A stretch of 64,000 nucleotides of DNA from Edwardsiella tarda ATCC 15947 = NBRC 105688 (GTDB lineage Bacteria > Pseudomonadota > Gammaproteobacteria > Enterobacterales > Enterobacteriaceae), in assembly GCF_003113495.2 (NCBI RefSeq), contig NZ_CP084506.1, forward strand, positions 1,860,001 through 1,924,000. Reading direction: 5' to 3'. Under the pieces are notes generated by a model. That model searched no databases and had not been told where the DNA came from. It saw only the letters and a program-made list of their open reading frames with translations. This document shows, piece by piece, positions 10,010 to 19,493 of the stretch (position 1 is the stretch's first letter; each line of letters opens with the position of its first letter). The position numbers and the translations under genes are program-made.

Positions 10010-10027
10010 GGGCCGTCGACACGGCCC
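10010..10027 (+). other. Intercistronic hairpin between hmuR and hmuS
   Basis: A perfect 7-bp stem GGGCCGT/ACGGCCC with a CGAC loop lies 14 bp after the hmuR stop. No T run follows, so it is unlikely to be a strong terminator. It may protect the receptor mRNA or reduce read-through into hmuSTUV. Confidence 0.55.
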
Positions 10028-10068
10028 ACGTTCACCTGCACGCTAATCAACGAAGGAAGAGTCATCCC

Positions 10069-11115
10069 ATGAGTCATGCCCTGTATACACGCTATCTGGA
10101 AGCCCGCCAACAACAGCCACAACGCTATGCACGCGATCTGGCGCAACACTTAGGCGTCAGCGAAGGCGAACTGACCCGAGCGCGCGTCGGCCACGATGCC
10201 CGCCGCCTCCAGGTCGATGCCGCTACCCTGCTCGAGGCCTGTGCGGCGCTGGGTGAAATTAAGGCCATCACGCGCAACGAATATGCCGTGCATGAACATC
10301 TGGGGCGTTACACCAATCTGAGTCTGAGTGAACACGGCGGCCTGATCCTTAACCCGCGTGAGCTGGACCTACGCCTGTTCCTGCAACATTGGCATAGCGT
10401 CTTCGCCCTGTGCGAACAGAGCGCGCGCGGTGAACGCCTCAGCCTGCAGTGTTTCGATCAATACGGCGACGCCGTACATAAGATCTATGCGACCGAACAG
10501 AGTGACATGGACGCGTGGCAGGCACTGGTCGAGCGTTTCGCCAGCCCGGAAAACCCCGCCTTCCCCAATGGCACAACGCCGCCACCCGCCGCCTCCGCAG
10601 CCATGCCCACCGTCGATAGCGCCGCGTTGGAGCGTGAATGGCGCGCAATGACGGATGTCCATCAGTTCTTCCCGCTACTCCGCCGCCACGGTGTCACCCG
10701 TCAGCAAGCCTTCGCCGCCATCGCCGACGATCTGGCCTACCCGGTCGACAATGGCGCATTGCAGCAGATCCTGGAGCAAGCCCGGCACGATCAGAATGAG
10801 ATCATGATCTTCGTCGGCAATCGCGGCTGTGTACAGATCTTCACCGGTCAGATCGCGCAGGTGACGACCCACCAGCAGTGGCTCAACGTGTTCAACCCAC
10901 GCTTCACCCTGCATTTACAAGCGCCCGCCATCGCCAGCAGTTGGGTCACGCGTAAACCCACCCGCGACGGCATCGTCAGCAGCCTGGAGCTGTTTGCCGC
11001 CGACGGTAGCCAAATCGCCCAACTGTTCGGCCAGCGTACCGAAGGCAACTCCGAGCAACCGCGTTGGCGTGAGCAACTGGCGGCACTGGCAGCGCTGACG
11101 GAGGTACCGGCATGA
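10069..11115 (+). CDS. hmuS: Haemin-degrading/haem-carrier protein HmuS (HemS/ChuS family)
   Basis: A 348-residue HemS/ChuS family protein made of two related halves. The axial haem ligand His is visible as His198 in [20 protein letters not shown]. Other family blocks are [13 protein letters not shown] (about residues 69-81) and [16 protein letters not shown] in the second half. In E. coli, ChuS can cleave haem with oxygen, complementing the anaerobic ChuW route in the same locus. The start has a GAAGGAAG site, and the stop overlaps hmuT by 4 bp. Confidence 0.93.
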   Translation: MSHALYTRYLEARQQQPQRYARDLAQHLGVSEGELTRARVGHDARRLQVDAATLLEACAALGEIKAITRNEYAVHEHLGRYTNLSLSEHGGLILNPRELDLRLFLQHWHSVFALCEQSARGERLSLQCFDQYGDAVHKIYATEQSDMDAWQALVERFASPENPAFPNGTTPPPAASAAMPTVDSAALEREWRAMTDVHQFFPLLRRHGVTRQQAFAAIADDLAYPVDNGALQQILEQARHDQNEIMIFVGNRGCVQIFTGQIAQVTTHQQWLNVFNPRFTLHLQAPAIASSWVTRKPTRDGIVSSLELFAADGSQIAQLFGQRTEGNSEQPRWREQLAALAALTEVPA

Positions 11116-11945
11116 GACCACGCCTCCGTCATGCCCTGTGTCTGCTGGCGCTGTTTAGCGTCGGCAGTCAGGCCGCCGAACGTCTAGTGACCATCGGTGG
11201 CGATGTAACCGAAATCGTCTTCGCGCTCGGCGCTGGCGATCAGGTGGTGGCGCGCGACAGTACCAGCACCCATCCCGCTGCCGTTAACGCCCTCCCCGAT
11301 GTCGGCTACATGCGTCAGTTAAATGCCGAGGGGATCCTGGCGCTGAAACCGACACGGGTGTTAGCCAGCGATCAGGCGCAACCGGCTCTGGCGCTGAAGC
11401 AGATCCAAGAGGTCGGCGTGCCACTCACCCAGATCGACGGTGCCAACTCGTTAGACGCCGTCGAGGTCAAGATCCGCCAGCTGGCCGAGGCTCTCGGGCG
11501 CCAACGCGAAGGCCAGGCGCTGATCGCCGACTACCAGCGGCGTTTGGCGGCGGTGCCTCGCACACCGCTCGCCAGCCGCGTGTTGTTTATCCTGAGCCAT
11601 AACGGCATGTCACCGATGGCAGCCGGGCAACAGACCGCCGCCGATGCCATCATTCGGGCCGCCGGGGCGCAGAATGCCATGCAGGGCTTCAACCGTTACC
11701 GCCCGTTGTCTCAGGAGGGGGTGATCGCCGCACAACCGGATCTGATCCTGCTGACGCGTGATGGTGCCGCCGCACTCGGCGGCAGCGAGCGGGTCTGGAA
11801 CCTTCCCGGTTTGGCCCAGACGCCCGCCGCCCGTCACCGGCGCGTATTGGTCGTAGATGACATGGCGCTGCTCGGTTTCACCCTCGGCACACCGGATGCG
11901 CTGGCGGCGCTGCATCAGGCGGCCTCACAGGCGCAACACCCATGA
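11112..11945 (+). CDS. hmuT: Periplasmic haem-binding protein of haem ABC importer
   Basis: A 277-residue class III substrate-binding protein with a Sec signal peptide (cleavage likely after SVGSQA). The early [18 protein letters not shown] block is typical of haem and cobalamin binding proteins. The tyrosine in DVGYMRQLN is at the position that ligates haem iron in ShuT/PhuT. It receives haem after HmuR transport and delivers it to HmuUV. Both gene ends overlap neighbours by 4 bp (ATGA), indicating translational coupling. Confidence 0.93.
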   Translation: MRPRLRHALCLLALFSVGSQAAERLVTIGGDVTEIVFALGAGDQVVARDSTSTHPAAVNALPDVGYMRQLNAEGILALKPTRVLASDQAQPALALKQIQEVGVPLTQIDGANSLDAVEVKIRQLAEALGRQREGQALIADYQRRLAAVPRTPLASRVLFILSHNGMSPMAAGQQTAADAIIRAAGAQNAMQGFNRYRPLSQEGVIAAQPDLILLTRDGAAALGGSERVWNLPGLAQTPAARHRRVLVVDDMALLGFTLGTPDALAALHQAASQAQHP

Positions 11946-12943
11946 CGCATCGCTCGCCGCGCCGAACCTTGGCGCTCTTGTGTGCCCTGTTGCTGGTGAC
12001 CTTGGCGCTCTCCGCGCACCTCGGCGCCCTGCGCCTATCCCCCGTCGCGCTGCTGCGCGACGGGGATGCCCTCCAGTGGCAGATCTGGCTCAATATCCGC
12101 CTACCGCGCATCCTGCTGGCGTTACTCATCGGCATGGCGCTGGCGGTCTCCGGCGCCATCATGCAGGGGCTATTCCGTAACCCGCTGGCCGATCCGGCGT
12201 TGCTGGGGATCAGTAGTGGCGCCGCGCTGAGCGTAGCCTTGACCATCGTTCTCCCCTTGGCGTTGACACCGCTGCTGGCGCTGTATGCGCAGATGCTGGC
12301 CGCTTTCACCGGTAGCCTGGTCATCTCGTTGCTGATCTATCTGCTCAGTCGCGGCGCATCAGTGACACTGTCACGCCTGTTGCTCGCGGGGATCGCCATC
12401 AATGCACTCTGCTTCGCCCTGGTCGGCGTCTTGAGCTACCTGAGCGACGATCAGCAACTGCGCCAATTCACCCTGTGGAGCATGGGCAGCTTGTCACGCG
12501 GTGAGTGGCATACCCTCGCCGCCTGCGCCCTGCTGATCTTGCCCGCTTGCCTCTACACCTTGACCCTCGCCCAGCGCCTCAACCTGCTGCAACTCGGCGA
12601 CGAGGAGGCGCACTACCTCGGCCTCGATGTGGCGCGCACTAAACGCCTGCTACTGCTGCTCAGTGCGCTGTTGGTCGGGGCCGCCGTCGCCGTCAGCGGC
12701 GTCATCGGCTTCATCGGTCTGGTGGTGCCTCATCTGTTCCGTCTCCGCCTGGGTGCCGACCACCGCTGGTTGCTGCCCTGCTCGGCGCTCGGCGGTGCCT
12801 GCCTGTTGTTACTGGCCGATACCCTGGCGCGTACCTTGGCCGCGCCAGCGGAGATGCCGGTCGGCATGCTAACCAGTCTGCTCGGCGGTCCCTATTTTCT
12901 CTGGTTGATATTACGTTATCGGGAGATAACTCATGGCGCATGA
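11942..12943 (+). CDS. hmuU: Haem ABC transporter permease
   Basis: A 333-residue FecCD/BtuC-type inner-membrane permease with about ten hydrophobic helices. Family blocks are [55 protein letters not shown] (the ATPase-contact segment) and the [19 protein letters not shown]-terminus. It forms the membrane channel with HmuV. The upstream end overlaps hmuT by 4 bp and the downstream end overlaps hmuV by 11 bp. Confidence 0.95.
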   Translation: MTHRSPRRTLALLCALLLVTLALSAHLGALRLSPVALLRDGDALQWQIWLNIRLPRILLALLIGMALAVSGAIMQGLFRNPLADPALLGISSGAALSVALTIVLPLALTPLLALYAQMLAAFTGSLVISLLIYLLSRGASVTLSRLLLAGIAINALCFALVGVLSYLSDDQQLRQFTLWSMGSLSRGEWHTLAACALLILPACLYTLTLAQRLNLLQLGDEEAHYLGLDVARTKRLLLLLSALLVGAAVAVSGVIGFIGLVVPHLFRLRLGADHRWLLPCSALGGACLLLLADTLARTLAAPAEMPVGMLTSLLGGPYFLWLILRYREITHGA

Positions 12944-13718
12944 CCCAACCTTACGCGCAGAGCAGATCACCCTGCACGCGAACGGGCGCACCCTGATCGA
13001 TCGGGTCTCGTTGAGCCTGGCCTGTGGCGAACTGGTGGCGATCATCGGCCCCAACGGGGCCGGAAAGTCTACCCTAATGCGATTGTTGGCCGGTTATCTA
13101 CACCCTGATGCGGGACGCTGCACCCTGCTGGGACGCGATCTCGCCGACTGGCCCGCCCAACAGTTGGCGCGCCGTCGGGCGGTGATGCGCCAGCATAGCG
13201 CGCTGGCCTTTCCCTTCAGCGTACGCGAGGTGATCGCCATGGGACGGGCGCCCTGTCCCACCGGGCATCATCCCCAGGCGCTGCAGCGGGTAATGCAGCA
13301 GAGTGGCTGCCTGCCGTTGGCCGACCGTGACTACCGCACCCTCTCCGGCGGTGAGCAGCAACGGGTGCAATTGGCACGCGCCCTGGCGCAGTTATGGCAA
13401 CCCGATCCCCAGCCGCGCTGGCTGTTCCTCGACGAACCGACCTCGGCGCTCGATCTCTACCATCAGCAACAACTGTTGCGCCTGTTACACGGGATGACAC
13501 GGCGTGAGCCACTCGCGGTCTGTTGCATCCTGCACGATCTCAACTTAGCGGCGCTGTATGCCGACCGTATCCTACTGCTGCATCACGGTGAACTGGTCGC
13601 CAACGGCCCGCCGGAACAGGTATTGGACCCGGCGCTGCTCAGCCGTTGGTATCAGGCCGATCTCGTCGCTGGACGCCACCCCGAGAGTGGCGAGCCCCAG
13701 ATCCATCTCCGCCGTTGA
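12933..13718 (+). CDS. hmuV: Haem ABC transporter ATPase
   Basis: A 261-residue ABC ATPase. Walker A is GPNGAGKST (about residues 36-44), the signature is [15 protein letters not shown], Walker B is [12 protein letters not shown], and the switch histidine is in [15 protein letters not shown]. It powers HmuU for import of haem from periplasm to cytoplasm. It is the last gene of hemP-hmuRSTUV; a GC-rich hairpin follows. Confidence 0.95.
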   Translation: MAHDPTLRAEQITLHANGRTLIDRVSLSLACGELVAIIGPNGAGKSTLMRLLAGYLHPDAGRCTLLGRDLADWPAQQLARRRAVMRQHSALAFPFSVREVIAMGRAPCPTGHHPQALQRVMQQSGCLPLADRDYRTLSGGEQQRVQLARALAQLWQPDPQPRWLFLDEPTSALDLYHQQQLLRLLHGMTRREPLAVCCILHDLNLAALYADRILLLHHGELVANGPPEQVLDPALLSRWYQADLVAGRHPESGEPQIHLRR

Positions 13719-13729
13719 GGCTCTCTCCC

Positions 13730-13747
13730 GCGCCGGCCTGCCGGCGC
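13730..13747 (+). terminator. Hairpin after hmuV
   Basis: A 7-bp perfect GC-rich stem GCGCCGG/CCGGCGC with a CCTG loop lies 11 bp past the hmuV stop. The following CTCTCTC tract is pyrimidine-rich but not a pure T run, so termination strength is uncertain. Confidence 0.5.
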
Positions 13748-13918
13748 CTCTCTCATTATGTTTCTTGATGGTTTTATATTGGCATCCTTAAGTGGGATCA
13801 GTAGACTGTGCGCGCATGGATTTTCCCCCTCCGCTGCGCGGCGCCGTCACACGGGAAGGGGGTCGACAACTGGTTACGGTGTGTTAGCACGCGTCAACAA
13901 CAGGGAGTGATTTGAATA

Positions 13919-15313
13919 ATGAGTGACACTAACGCGAATTCGGCCTGGCAAGTCGAGGAGATCGGTATCGATCGAGTTCCCGAAGCGGCCTGCCGCAGTA
14001 CCCCCAGTGAGCTGTTTTGGGTCTGGTCGGCGGCGAACATCGGGATTCTCGGGGTCGTCTACGGCGCCATCATCGTCAGCTTCGGTCTCTCTTTCATCCA
14101 AGCCATTCTGGCCGCGCTACTCGGTGTATTGAGTTTCTGCCTGGTCGGTTACTTCAGCTTCGCCGGTAAGATCGGCCGTACCTCCACCCTGACCCTCTCC
14201 CGCGCCATCTTCGGTATCCGTGGCAACATCGCCCCCACGCTATTCAGCTGGATCAACCTGATGGGTTGGGAGGCGGTGAATATCATTACCGGCACCTTGA
14301 CCCTGGCGGCCTTGCTACAAGCCTGTGGTCTACCGAGCGGCCATGGCCTGACCCTACTCTGTCTGGTCCTGTTCGCCGGGTTAGCGATCGCCGTCAGCCT
14401 CCTCGGTCAAGCCGCCGTGGTCGCTATTCAGCGTTGGTTTACTCGCATCTTCGGCAGCATGACGCTGATCGTGGTCGGCTATATCCTGTTTACCACCCCT
14501 TGGCAAACGGTATTGGCCATGCCCAGCGGTGACTGGTTAACCGCCTTCCTACCGGCCGTCTCGGTGATCGCCGCCGGGACCGGCATCAGTTGGGCCATCG
14601 CCGGGGCGGATTACAGTCGCTACCAGTCGGCCAAGAGCAAGAATAGCCATATCTTCGCCGCCGTCAGCGGTGGAGCCGCCCTGCCGCTCTGCCTATTAAT
14701 GTTGGCCGGTATCCTGCTTTCTGCCCGACTGCCCGATCTGGCGGCGGCGGAAAACCCGATCGCCCTGATCGGCTCGGTGCTGCCGCCGTGGATGGCCATC
14801 CCCTATCTACTGGCCGCCACCGCCGGTATCGTGACCATCGCCGTCCTCAGCCTCTACTCCGCCAGCCTCAACCTGTTGACCATCGGGGTGCGCATTCGCC
14901 AAATCTGGGCGGTGACGCTCGATGCGCTGATCGTGTTGGGTATCGCGCTGTATATCTTGTTCGTCGCCGGCGACTTCATGGGGCCGTTCATCGCCTTCCT
15001 GCTATGCTGCGGCGTATTCCTCGCCGCCTGGGAGGCCATCTTCCTGGTGGATTACGTCTGCCTACGGCGCCATCAAGGCTATCAGGATAGTCAACTGTTC
15101 GATCTACAAGGTCCCAACGCCGGCGTGCGCGTCGGCCCGTTGCTCTGTTGGCTGTTCGGTGCCCTGGGCGGCCTAATGGTGACGCGTACCGGCTTTATTG
15201 ACGGCCCCCTGGCATACGGCGTCTTCGCCGACTCCAGCCTGGGACTGTTCGTCGCCTTCCTGATCAGCCTGGTGAGCTATAGCCTACTGGTCACGCTACG
15301 GGGGCGCGCATGA
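13919..15313 (+). CDS. NCS1-family purine/cytosine permease-like transporter
   Basis: A 464-residue inner-membrane protein with about 12 hydrophobic helices. The NCS1/PCP family (CodB-like) is indicated by ELFWVWSAANIGILGVVYGA at the N-terminus, GRTSTLTLSRAIFGIRGN, and WAIAGADYSRYQ in the centre. Members import nucleobases, nucleosides or related heterocycles by cation symport. Its stop overlaps the start of a YegV-like kinase gene by 4 bp, so the likely substrate is something that kinase would phosphorylate. The substrate cannot be read from the sequence. Confidence 0.85.
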   Translation: MSDTNANSAWQVEEIGIDRVPEAACRSTPSELFWVWSAANIGILGVVYGAIIVSFGLSFIQAILAALLGVLSFCLVGYFSFAGKIGRTSTLTLSRAIFGIRGNIAPTLFSWINLMGWEAVNIITGTLTLAALLQACGLPSGHGLTLLCLVLFAGLAIAVSLLGQAAVVAIQRWFTRIFGSMTLIVVGYILFTTPWQTVLAMPSGDWLTAFLPAVSVIAAGTGISWAIAGADYSRYQSAKSKNSHIFAAVSGGAALPLCLLMLAGILLSARLPDLAAAENPIALIGSVLPPWMAIPYLLAATAGIVTIAVLSLYSASLNLLTIGVRIRQIWAVTLDALIVLGIALYILFVAGDFMGPFIAFLLCCGVFLAAWEAIFLVDYVCLRRHQGYQDSQLFDLQGPNAGVRVGPLLCWLFGALGGLMVTRTGFIDGPLAYGVFADSSLGLFVAFLISLVSYSLLVTLRGRA

Positions 15314-16252
15314 CGGCCTTGATGACCCCTCGCCCGGTGTTAGTGATCGGCGGCGCCATCGGCGACCTGATCCTGACGCTGCCCCGTCTGCCGCTGCGTG
15401 GCGAAGATATCGCGGCCGAGGAAGGTGGGCGCGCCATCGGAGGTTGTGCCTTTAACGTGGCGCGCGCCCTGCGCCGCCTCGACTTACCGGTGATCAATGG
15501 CATGCCGGTCGGCAATGGCCCTTGGGGTGCCCTCGCCGAACAGGCGATGGCGGCCTTGGCACTACCGGTATTGCTGCGTGACTCCCAGCGAGACAACGGC
15601 TGGTGCCTGGCCTGTGTCGAGGCGGACGGCGAGCGTACCTTCATCAGCATCGCCGGCTGTGAAACCCATTGGTCCCACGAGCAACTGGCTCATCTTCCCC
15701 TGCCGCCAGGGGCGTTGGTCTATCTGAGCGGTTATGAGCTGGCGGAGGCGCATTGCCAGGCGCTGCGTGACTGGCTATACCGCTTGCCCGCGCATTGCAC
15801 TCTGCTGTTGGATCCGGGACCGCGGCTACCCGCCTTGCCCGCCGGAACTCTGGGATCGGCTCCCCGCCGGCAGCGTGTTGACCCTGAATCGTGACGAGAT
15901 CGCACAGCTGTGCGGAGAGGGTGATCCGGTCGCGGCGGCAGCCGACTTCGCCCGGCGTCATGCCATCCACCTCATCTGTCGTCTCGATGCCAACGGTGCC
16001 TGGTTGTGCAGCCCCGAGGGTGGGCAGAGCCATCTGCCCGCCTATGCGGTGCAGGTGGCCGATACCATCGGCGCGGGCGACGCGCATTGCGGCGGCGTGC
16101 TGGCCGGTCTAGCGCTCGGCCTCACGTTACACCAGGCCGTCGATCTCGGTAACCGCGTCGCCGCCTATGTGGTCAGCCGTCCGGGCCCCGATGGCGCGCC
16201 GACGCGTGCGCAATTGCAGCACGCCTTCCCCCAGGCGGCCCCGCTGCTGTAA
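15310..16252 (+). pseudogene. YegV-like PfkB-family sugar/nucleoside kinase, frameshifted
   Basis: Two overlapping frames together encode one ribokinase-like protein. The first (from 15310) carries the substrate-binding glycines VLVIGGAIGDLILTLP and GGCAFNVARALRRLDLP, then DNGWCLACVEADGERTFIS. It runs out of phase near 15841 and stops at 15894. The second frame continues with PPELWDRLP, LTLNRDEIAQLCG and the catalytic signature DTIGAGDAHCGGVLAGLALG, ending at 16252. Removing one G near 15841 restores a single reading frame that resembles E. coli YegV throughout. No other lesion is visible, so the break is recent or a sequencing error. The start is coupled (ATGA) to the upstream permease. Confidence 0.8.
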
Positions 16253-16260
16253 CGTTACCC

Positions 16261-16281
16261 GGCGGCGCGCATTCCGCCGCC
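16261..16281 (+). terminator. GC-rich hairpin after the kinase pseudogene
   Basis: A 7-bp perfect stem GGCGGCG/CGCCGCC with a 7-nt loop, 9 bp after the kinase stop. There is no T run, so it may not be a true terminator. Confidence 0.4.
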
Positions 16282-16440
16282 GCTATTCACCCTCGATGAG
16301 GTAGCACGTCGTTTGCGGCGCACGCTGAGCGATAAACGACCGGGTCGCCACGCGAAGAGGCTACGAGGCGTCTACGCCTAGCGCCAACGGCGACACGACG
16401 CTGGGCACACAGCGCGATCAGGATGCGTGAGAGGACGAAC

Positions 16441-16471
16441 GCGAAGCCGGTAGCACAACCGCTGGCTTCGC
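16441..16471 (-). terminator. Possible terminator hairpin downstream of nlpC
   Basis: An 8-bp inverted repeat GCGAAGCC/GGCTTCGC around a 15-nt loop, just downstream of the nlpC stop on the minus strand. No T run follows, so the assignment is weak. Confidence 0.35.
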
Positions 16472-16484
16472 GCCCTTGATGAGG

Positions 16485-16973
16485 TTACAGGCGGCGAGCC
16501 TGCCAGTAGACATTACGCCAGTAGACGTTATCCAGCGAGGAGCGCGTTACACCCTGTGAGGTAGAGGCGTGAATGAAGGTATCGTCGGTATCGTAGATCC
16601 CCACATGTAATCCATTCTCCCCCCGCCCCGTGCGGAAGAAGACCAGGTCGCCAGGCAGCAGATCGGCGCGGGCGACGCGGGTTCCTAATGCAGTTTGCTC
16701 CTGCGTGGTGCGCGGCAGCTGAATGGCGAAACGATCACGGAAGGTACGGTAGACAAAGCCGGAACAGTCGACGCCGTTGCGCTCCAAGCCGCCATAGCGA
16801 TAAGGCGCGCCATGCCACTGCTGCAATTGATCATTCAACTGCGCGACCACCATGATGGGATCGCCCAGTCGCGTGCTGGTTGGCGCGGTGCGGTGTTGGC
16901 TGCTACAGCCCGCAAGGAATAACGCGATGCCACACAATAATCCGTAGCGATATCTCGATGCCAGTCGACTCAT
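16485..16973 (-). CDS. nlpC: NlpC/P60-family lipoprotein endopeptidase
   Basis: A 162-residue predicted lipoprotein with signal peptide and lipobox FLAGC (Cys23), then an NlpC/P60 papain-like domain. The catalytic Cys70 is in NGVDCSGFVYRTF, and His123 in GLHVGIYD is the likely catalytic histidine. The family cleaves peptidoglycan stem peptides in the periplasm; the exact NlpC substrate is not established here. The ATG at 16973 is preceded by AGGGAG and gives the E. coli-like start; the longer frame from 17087 would bury the signal peptide. It follows btuD as in E. coli. Confidence 0.92.
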   Translation of the reverse strand: MSRLASRYRYGLLCGIALFLAGCSSQHRTAPTSTRLGDPIMVVAQLNDQLQQWHGAPYRYGGLERNGVDCSGFVYRTFRDRFAIQLPRTTQEQTALGTRVARADLLPGDLVFFRTGRGENGLHVGIYDTDDTFIHASTSQGVTRSSLDNVYWRNVYWQARRL

Positions 16974-17127
16974 CTCCCTAGAACCTCTGTGATGCCGCGA
17001 TTGCCTCTGGCCCGACGACGAGCCGGCAAATGGAATGAACAAGGCGTTTTCTGCTGCCGAATCAAGCGATACCGCGATGGCAGCCACCGCTAAATCATGA
17101 CAAAAGCGGCGCGTCGGTCAAGCTTTT

Positions 17128-17895
17128 TTAACACGATTGATAGTAGAGCCAGTCGCGATCACCGCCGCGCGCGCGGGTAAAGGGGACGCCGAACAAGTCA
17201 CTCAACGCCGCCAACTGCATCACCGTCGAGGTCGGCCCCTGCGCCAATACCCGCCCCTGCCCGACCATCCACACCTCATCGGCATGAAACAAGGTGTGAT
17301 TCAGATCATGGGCACTGGCAATCACCGTGATGCCATGGCCGCATAACTCGGCGAGTAGCCCATCCAACGCCGCCTGTTGGCGGATATCCAAGCCGCTCAT
17401 CGGCTCATCCAATAGCAGCAAACGCGCAGAGGGATTGAGCGTCGGCCAGATCTGGAGCAGCACCGCCGCCAGGCGTACGCGCTGCCATTCTCCCCCGGAG
17501 AGCTGGCTCAAGGGCCGACTCAGCTTGTCCGTCAGACTCAGGCGTGCGCTCAACGACGCTAAGTGCTGATCCAACGCCGCCGCCGAGGCTCCTCGCGGGG
17601 CATACAATCCCAGGTAGGCGAAGACCGGCATCAACCCGGTCGGTAACTGCTGCTGTACCAGACAGGCGCGCCGCCGCGCCTGCTGCGCACTCGACATCGC
17701 TAACAGTGCTTGCCCCTCCAGCCACGCCTCCCCATGCCCCTCCAAGAGACCGGCTAGCCGTAGCAAGAGTGTACTCTTACCCGCCCCATTCGGGCCGATC
17801 AGATGTACCAGCCGCCCGGCGGCCAGTTCGGCATCGAAGGGCGCCAAACGCCCACTCACCGCCAGACGCTCGATACGCAACATCGGCTCAGCCAT
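17128..17895 (-). CDS. btuD: Vitamin B12 ABC transporter ATPase
   Basis: A 255-residue ABC ATPase of the BtuCDF cobalamin importer. Walker A is GPNGAGKST (about residues 34-42), the signature is [17 protein letters not shown], Walker B is [12 protein letters not shown], and the H-loop is in [13 protein letters not shown]. The signature and neighbouring residues match E. coli BtuD closely. The gene overlaps the end of btuC by 8 bp, so the two subunits are probably coupled in translation. btuE, which separates btuC and btuD in E. coli, is absent. Confidence 0.94.
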   Translation of the reverse strand: MAEPMLRIERLAVSGRLAPFDAELAAGRLVHLIGPNGAGKSTLLLRLAGLLEGHGEAWLEGQALLAMSSAQQARRRACLVQQQLPTGLMPVFAYLGLYAPRGASAAALDQHLASLSARLSLTDKLSRPLSQLSGGEWQRVRLAAVLLQIWPTLNPSARLLLLDEPMSGLDIRQQAALDGLLAELCGHGITVIASAHDLNHTLFHADEVWMVGQGRVLAQGPTSTVMQLAALSDLFGVPFTRARGGDRDWLYYQSC

Positions 17896-18913
17896 CGCGT
17901 CTCCCCGCCGTGCGACGCAGCAGCATCCAGATAAACAGCGGCGCGCCGATGGAGGCCGTCACCACCCCGATGGGTAGCTCGGCGGAGAATAACGCCACCC
18001 GCGCCACCACGTCCGCCAACAACAGTACCGCCGCACCGGCCAAGGCGCAGGCGGGCAATAGCCTGCGATGCGCAGTGATCCCCCATAGGCGTAACATATG
18101 CGGCACCACCAGCCCGACAAAACCGATCACTCCGGCCAAGGCCACGCTCACCCCGACCAGCCAGCCGATGGCCAACACCAGCAGGCTACGCCAATAGGCC
18201 ATCCCCAGGCCGAGCTGGCGCGCCGGCAGCTCCCCGAGCGCCAGCAGATCCAGCGTCGCACCGCAACGCAGTAACCACAACAATACCGGTAATAGCGCCG
18301 CCACCAACCAGCTCTGACGCCAATCGACACCGCTAAAGCCCCCCATCAGCCAGTAGAGCAACTGACGGAGATCCAGACTGCTGCTGAAATAGACCGCCCA
18401 GGTCATGACGGCGCTACAGGCGATACCCAGCGCCACACCGATCAGCAACAGACGCGCGTTATCGATCCGCCCGCTCCGCGCGAACAACAGTAACAACAGG
18501 GTCGCCCCCAAGGCACCGACGATGGCCAAGGCGCTCAATTGCCAGAGCGGCAACATGCTCGGCCCCAACAACACCGCGATCACCAAGGCGACACCGGCGC
18601 CATTAGAGACGCCCAGCAACCCCGGCTCCGCCAAGTGATTATCGAATAAGGCCTGCATCACCGCGCCGCTGACGGCCAGCGAGGCGCCGACCGCCATCAC
18701 CGCCAAGATACGCGGCAGGCGCAGCTGGCCGACGAAGAGTTGCCCCTGGGCGGAGAACCAACGCGTCGGCCATAGCCAGACGTCGCCGGCGCTCAAGCCC
18801 AGCAGTAACGCACCGAGCAACAGCAACGCTAACCACAACAAACGTCGCCGATCATGACGCCGTTGGCGGCGCAGCAGCGTGCTGAGATGGGAGGGGTCGT
18901 CAGACGGGAGCAT
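17888..18913 (-). CDS. btuC: Vitamin B12 ABC transporter permease
   Basis: A FecCD-type permease with about ten membrane helices. Family blocks are [51 protein letters not shown] and [18 protein letters not shown]. It forms the cobalamin channel with BtuD. The start is uncertain: ATGs at 18922, 18916 and 18913 are in frame. I give 18913 (341 residues), still longer than E. coli BtuC by its N-terminal extension. All candidates lie inside the 3' end of dsrB, so translation probably depends on dsrB read-through. Confidence 0.9.
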   Translation of the reverse strand: MLPSDDPSHLSTLLRRQRRHDRRRLLWLALLLLGALLLGLSAGDVWLWPTRWFSAQGQLFVGQLRLPRILAVMAVGASLAVSGAVMQALFDNHLAEPGLLGVSNGAGVALVIAVLLGPSMLPLWQLSALAIVGALGATLLLLLFARSGRIDNARLLLIGVALGIACSAVMTWAVYFSSSLDLRQLLYWLMGGFSGVDWRQSWLVAALLPVLLWLLRCGATLDLLALGELPARQLGLGMAYWRSLLVLAIGWLVGVSVALAGVIGFVGLVVPHMLRLWGITAHRRLLPACALAGAAVLLLADVVARVALFSAELPIGVVTASIGAPLFIWMLLRRTAGRRDG

Positions 18914-19103
18914 CATCGTCATAGGGTTCGACAAAGATCCCCTGGTCGCCGCCGATCTCGTTAAAGAACCAAATCCCATTCGGGTAGTCCTCCAGCGCGA
19001 TCAGATACATGGTTCCCTCACTAAAGGGTTCCAACGCCAGAATACGCCCAATGCGGCGCGGCCCCCCATCCGTCTTTACGCTAACTTTGTCGTTAACTTG
19101 CAT
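18900..19103 (-). CDS. dsrB: DsrB family small protein
   Basis: A 67-residue protein very similar to E. coli DsrB: it begins [19 protein letters not shown] and continues with [20 protein letters not shown] and [15 protein letters not shown]. The function of the family is unknown; E. coli dsrB was described near dsrA and linked to RpoS. The ATG at 19103 has a GAGG site and matches the family start; an upstream in-frame start at 19160 would read through the ihfA terminator. The 3' end overlaps the btuC start region. In E. coli dsrB is not found between ihfA and btuC. Confidence 0.88.
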   Translation of the reverse strand: MQVNDKVSVKTDGGPRRIGRILALEPFSEGTMYLIALEDYPNGIWFFNEIGGDQGIFVEPYDDDAPV

Positions 19104-19150
19104 GGTTAATGCCTCTGTGTGCGCCGCGCAAACGGCTGAATGTCGCAAGA

Positions 19151-19176
19151 AAAAGGCCACCTAAAGGCGGCCTTTT
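19151..19176 (-). terminator. Intrinsic terminator of ihfA
   Basis: A nearly perfect 11-bp inverted repeat (AAAAGGCCGCC and GGTGGCCTTTT on the minus strand, 4-nt loop) ending in a T run, 17 bp past the ihfA stop. It separates the pheST-ihfA operon from dsrB-btuCD. Confidence 0.85.
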
Positions 19177-19192
19177 GTCCTGTTTGCCTGAT

Positions 19193-19489
19193 TTAGTCCT
19201 TGGGTGTAGCGTTCTCGACCCGGCTCTTTAACTTCTGCCCTGGACGGAATGTCACCACACGGCGCGCCGTAATCGGGATATCTTCCCCGGTTTTCGGGTT
19301 GCGCCCCGGCCGCTGGTTCTTGTCGCGCAGATCGAAGTTGCCGAAACCGGACAACTTCACCTGCTCGCCATTCTCCAGGGCGCGGCGAATCTCTTCGAAA
19401 AACAGCTCGACGAGGTCTTTGGCATCCCGTTTACTCAGCCCAAGCTTTTCAAACAGGTGTTCAGACATTTCAGCTTTTGTAAGCGCCAT
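19193..19489 (-). CDS. ihfA: Integration host factor subunit alpha
   Basis: A 98-residue DNA-bending protein of the HU/IHF family; it pairs with IhfB and bends DNA at specific sites in recombination, replication and transcription. The sequence starts [20 protein letters not shown]. The beta-arm with [12 protein letters not shown] supplies the intercalating proline, and the C-terminal [12 protein letters not shown] is conserved. It lies 4 bp after the pheT stop as in E. coli (pheST-ihfA operon). Confidence 0.98.
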   Translation of the reverse strand: MALTKAEMSEHLFEKLGLSKRDAKDLVELFFEEIRRALENGEQVKLSGFGNFDLRDKNQRPGRNPKTGEDIPITARRVVTFRPGQKLKSRVENATPKD

Positions 19490-19493
19490 AGGT

